A DNA stretch of 64,000 nt from contig JBOIDC010000005.1 of the NCBI GenBank assembly GCA_050740315.1, positions 6,996 through 70,995 of the forward strand, read 5' to 3'. The DNA comes from JACCYU01 sp050740315 (lineage in GTDB: Bacteria > Pseudomonadota > Gammaproteobacteria > JACCYU01). Below the pieces are notes generated by a model. It ran no database searches. It saw only the letters and a list, made by a program, of their open reading frames with translations, and had not been told where the DNA came from. A program made the position numbers and the translations under genes. Below, in pieces: positions 62,295-64,000 of the stretch (position 1 is its first letter; every line of letters begins with the position of its first letter).

Positions 62295-62948
62295 CTAGTT
62301 GTTCGTATCTGGCCGCCCTTTCTGCGCCGGCTTTTGCGCGGCCTGTGCGGGCCACTGATTCTCGTCGAAGCCCTGGATTTGCTCCAGTATCTCAGGGCTT
62401 AGATCAAGCACGAAGATTTCACGATCGTCGGGCGCGCGCAGATCTTTCCAGGGCACGGCCACCAGTTTTTCTCCCAGACCGATGAAGCCGCCGGTGCTGA
62501 TGGCCACATAGGCGATCTGGCCGCTGTCAGGATTCAGGGCGACGTTCTCGATGGTGCCCAGCTCTTCGTCCTTGAGATTGCGCACCGGTGTGCCGATGAT
62601 GTCCTCGGCCTTCAGTATCCCGCCGATCTTCGCGACCGGCTTTGCGCTGTTCAGGTAAGCGCGGCGCCGGGCCATTTCGCGCCGGGTTTCGATCCTTTGC
62701 GTCACATCGTCCAGCAGTTCATCCATGCCGTTGGCGATGCTGGCGCACTCTCTCTCGCGGCCGCGCTGCTGGAACACCAGTGCCGCATCGCGCAACTGCC
62801 GCACTTCGGTCTTGAGCACATCGGGGTAGGGGCCCTGTTCTACGCGCTCCACGATCGCGTCCACCCGGTTATCGCAGCCGCCACCCACCGTGCAGCCTGA
62901 GAGCATCGCCGCGGTCAACGCCACGCCAGTCAGTAAACGGATGATCAT
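62295..62948 (-). CDS. Lipoprotein with PRC-barrel domain
   Basis: A 217-residue protein. The signal peptide has lipobox MLSGC. A helical region with three further Cys follows (VGGGC, ERECAS), then a PRC-barrel domain near residues 110-180 (LKAEDIIGTPVRNLKDEELGTIENVALNPDSGQIAYVAI). PRC barrels are commoner in cytoplasmic RimM and photosynthetic H subunits; as a lipoprotein domain it is a periplasmic adaptor of unknown role. It is divergent from the NtrC-type gene. Confidence 0.8.
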   Translation of the reverse strand: MIIRLLTGVALTAAMLSGCTVGGGCDNRVDAIVERVEQGPYPDVLKTEVRQLRDAALVFQQRGRERECASIANGMDELLDDVTQRIETRREMARRRAYLNSAKPVAKIGGILKAEDIIGTPVRNLKDEELGTIENVALNPDSGQIAYVAISTGGFIGLGEKLVAVPWKDLRAPDDREIFVLDLSPEILEQIQGFDENQWPAQAAQKPAQKGRPDTNN

Positions 62949-63027
62949 CGTTGGTCCTTAAAAGTTGGTGCAAATGGGCGACGCCATAGGCCTGGCAACG
63001 GCGCCGCATTCAATGTCGGCTCACGAT

Positions 63028-63053
63028 CCGGGAGTGTAATCCAATTCTCCCGG
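63028..63053. other. Perfect hairpin CCGGGAG/CTCCCGG
   Basis: Seven paired bases (63028-63034 with 63047-63053) around a 12-base loop, with no T run after it. It could be part of an RNA structure or an inverted-repeat operator site. Confidence 0.35.
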
Positions 63054-63087
63054 TATGGCGGAATTCGAACGGGCGGACGCTTTTCCT

Positions 63088-63117
63088 GTCGATGCCTTTT
63101 GCGGCATGACAATTTTT
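63088..63117 (+). terminator. Terminator-like hairpin, orphan
   Basis: GTC-g-ATGCC pairs with GGCAT-GAC (one bulged base) around TTTTGC, followed by AATTTTT. No annotated plus-strand gene ends near it, since the last one stops at 62202. It may end a small unannotated RNA or be chance. Confidence 0.35.
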
Positions 63118-63304
63118 GATTCAACGTGCCATATCCGTGACGTATACTCTTGGCACAGAATCCATCCGGCGCAGCAGCATTCTCACTGGCGCGGAAACGT
63201 GCATTAAGCATTCAAAGTCAGAGGCTTAAGATAATCAAGCAGATTTCATCGGTGGCGGCGCGTAACGGCGTCGCGCGTAGCGCTGCGATCACGGGAAATA
63301 GCCC

Positions 63305-64000
63305 ATGACCGATGTCTTGATCGTGGACGACGATTCGGCGTTCGCCCCGGAACTCGCGAACTACGTGCGTCAGGAAGGTTACTCCGCGCGCACCGCCGCG
63401 AGCTTGCGCGACGCCCGCGCGGTGCTGGCCGAGGAACTGCCCGAGCTGTTGCTGATCGACCTGCAGCTGCCGGACGGCAGCGGCCTGGACCTGATCAAGG
63501 AAATCCGCAACGGCGGCGACACCCAGGTGGTGGTGCTGACCGGCTATCCCAGCGTGGACACGGCGGTGGAGGGCCTGCGCGCCAACGTGGCGGACTATCT
63601 GACCAAACCCATCGACATGCAGCACTTCCACGCCTGCCTGACGCGCCTGTGCGGCACGCCGCGGCACAACCCCGTACAGGAAGCGCAGGAAGAGCGGCGC
63701 CGGTTTCGCGCCTTCGTGGGAAATTCCGAACCCATGCGCCGGGTCTACCAGATGATCGGCAAGGTGGCGCAGACCGACGCCACCGTGCTGGTGCAGGGCG
63801 AGAGCGGTACTGGCAAGGAACTGGTCGCGCAGGCCATTCATGTGTTGAGCGCGCGCAGCCACCGGCCATTTCTGGCGCTCAATTGCGGCGCGGTGCCGCA
63901 GGAGCTGATCGGCAACGAACTGTTCGGCCACGACCGCGGCGGCTACACCGGCGCCAGCCACCAGCACAAGGGCTACTTCGAGCGCACACAGAGGGACACG
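63305..64000 (+). CDS. Sigma-54-dependent response regulator, NtrC family (partial)
   Basis: The first 232 codons of an NtrC-type activator, cut by the window edge. The receiver domain has DDD (8-10), phosphoacceptor Asp52 and Lys101 (LTKPI). A linker leads to the AAA+ domain: Walker A GESGTGKE (165-172), ELFGH, and the sigma-54 contact loop as GGYTGA (212-217) instead of GAFTGA. GGGA nine bases upstream of the ATG serves as ribosome site. The DNA-binding domain and the kinase partner lie beyond the edge. Confidence 0.88.
   Translation, partial: MTDVLIVDDDSAFAPELANYVRQEGYSARTAASLRDARAVLAEELPELLLIDLQLPDGSGLDLIKEIRNGGDTQVVVLTGYPSVDTAVEGLRANVADYLTKPIDMQHFHACLTRLCGTPRHNPVQEAQEERRRFRAFVGNSEPMRRVYQMIGKVAQTDATVLVQGESGTGKELVAQAIHVLSARSHRPFLALNCGAVPQELIGNELFGHDRGGYTGASHQHKGYFERTQRDT

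Larger units (their letters stand above)
62949..63304. other. Divergent intergenic region with two hairpins
   Basis: 356 bases between the PRC-barrel lipoprotein and the NtrC-type regulator. It contains a perfect seven-base-pair hairpin (63028-63053) and a terminator-like hairpin (63088-63117). TATACT lies near 63142 without a good -35. No protein-coding frame with a clear start was accepted. A minus-strand frame of 88 codons across it (to 63211) has no family resemblance. Confidence 0.4.

Noticed and set aside
63047..63082. Resemblance of TGGCGGAATT...GACGC to the 5' part of a tRNA-Leu, hinting at a tRNA remnant or attachment site
   Set aside because: Spacing in the D-arm is wrong, no anticodon or T arm follows and no matching acceptor stem was found. 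Probably chance.
63160..63190. Possible sigma-54 promoter (GG...GC) before the NtrC-type gene
   Set aside because: The GG and GC pairs are not ten bases apart and the flanking consensus is missing.
62945..63211. An 88-codon minus-strand frame in the divergent gap
   Set aside because: Proline- and arginine-rich composition, overlap with the PRC-barrel gene start and no family resemblance.

Overview
The window is about 64 kb of GC-rich proteobacterial chromosome. Several gene orders point to a gammaproteobacterium: miaB-phoH-ybeY-lnt, a ybeL-type gene divergent from leuS-lptE, holA-proA-nadD-rsfS-rlmH-maf-rng-yhdP-nit-tldD-pmbA, and purM-purN divergent from a DUF2066/PgsA-like/PerM/hda operon. 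LptE, Lnt, YhdP and Hda indicate a diderm with LPS and a DnaA-inactivating clamp system. I cannot name the genus; a Chromatiales-like lineage is a guess. No rRNA, tRNA, CRISPR array or insertion sequence was recognised.

Region 1 (1-18972) is a surface-polysaccharide locus, nearly all on the plus strand. It holds an ABC-export ATPase, a three-part sulfotransferase/GT2/GT2 protein, five further stand-alone sulfotransferases (two of them a tandem duplication), two methyltransferases, three more GT2-type enzymes and a pyruvyl-transferase-like protein. It ends with a WbpV/WbpL/WbpM-type trio that would make and load the first sugar, and galE. Each of the six sulfotransferase domains shows both PAPS-binding motifs. 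The best reading is an exported, strongly anionic, probably multiply sulfated and perhaps pyruvylated O-antigen or capsule. This is the most unusual system in the window. manC (23555-25012) may supply GDP-mannose to it.

Region 2 (19019-25012) is conserved housekeeping: miaB, phoH, ybeY, lnt, manC. corC, often found between ybeY and lnt, is absent. Region 3 (25074-27177) is a minus-strand pair of secreted proteins of unknown function. The first codons of the downstream one appear frameshifted in a run of five T. Region 4 (27350-47447) is the leuS/lptE and holA-to-pmbA block, interrupted by a minus-strand GarR-like dehydrogenase and a DUF1631 gene. leuS carries a short internal patch of unusually low GC. 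Region 5 (47450-54707) has purM-purN-DUF3108-lipoprotein on the minus strand, divergent from DUF2066-pgsA-like-perM-hda on the plus strand.

Region 6 (54708-64000) is a looser accessory stretch. It contains wrbA, acylphosphatase, small lipoproteins (DUF4398, DUF2959, an acidic 52-residue one), a previously easy-to-miss 25-residue membrane peptide, a PAS/GAF histidine kinase with a single-domain response regulator, a DUF2383-like protein, a PAP2 phosphatase, a PRC-barrel lipoprotein, and the start of an NtrC-type regulator cut by the window edge. A nested inverted repeat of a dispersed-repeat type lies between hda and wrbA, and a textbook intrinsic terminator lies at 56698-56732.
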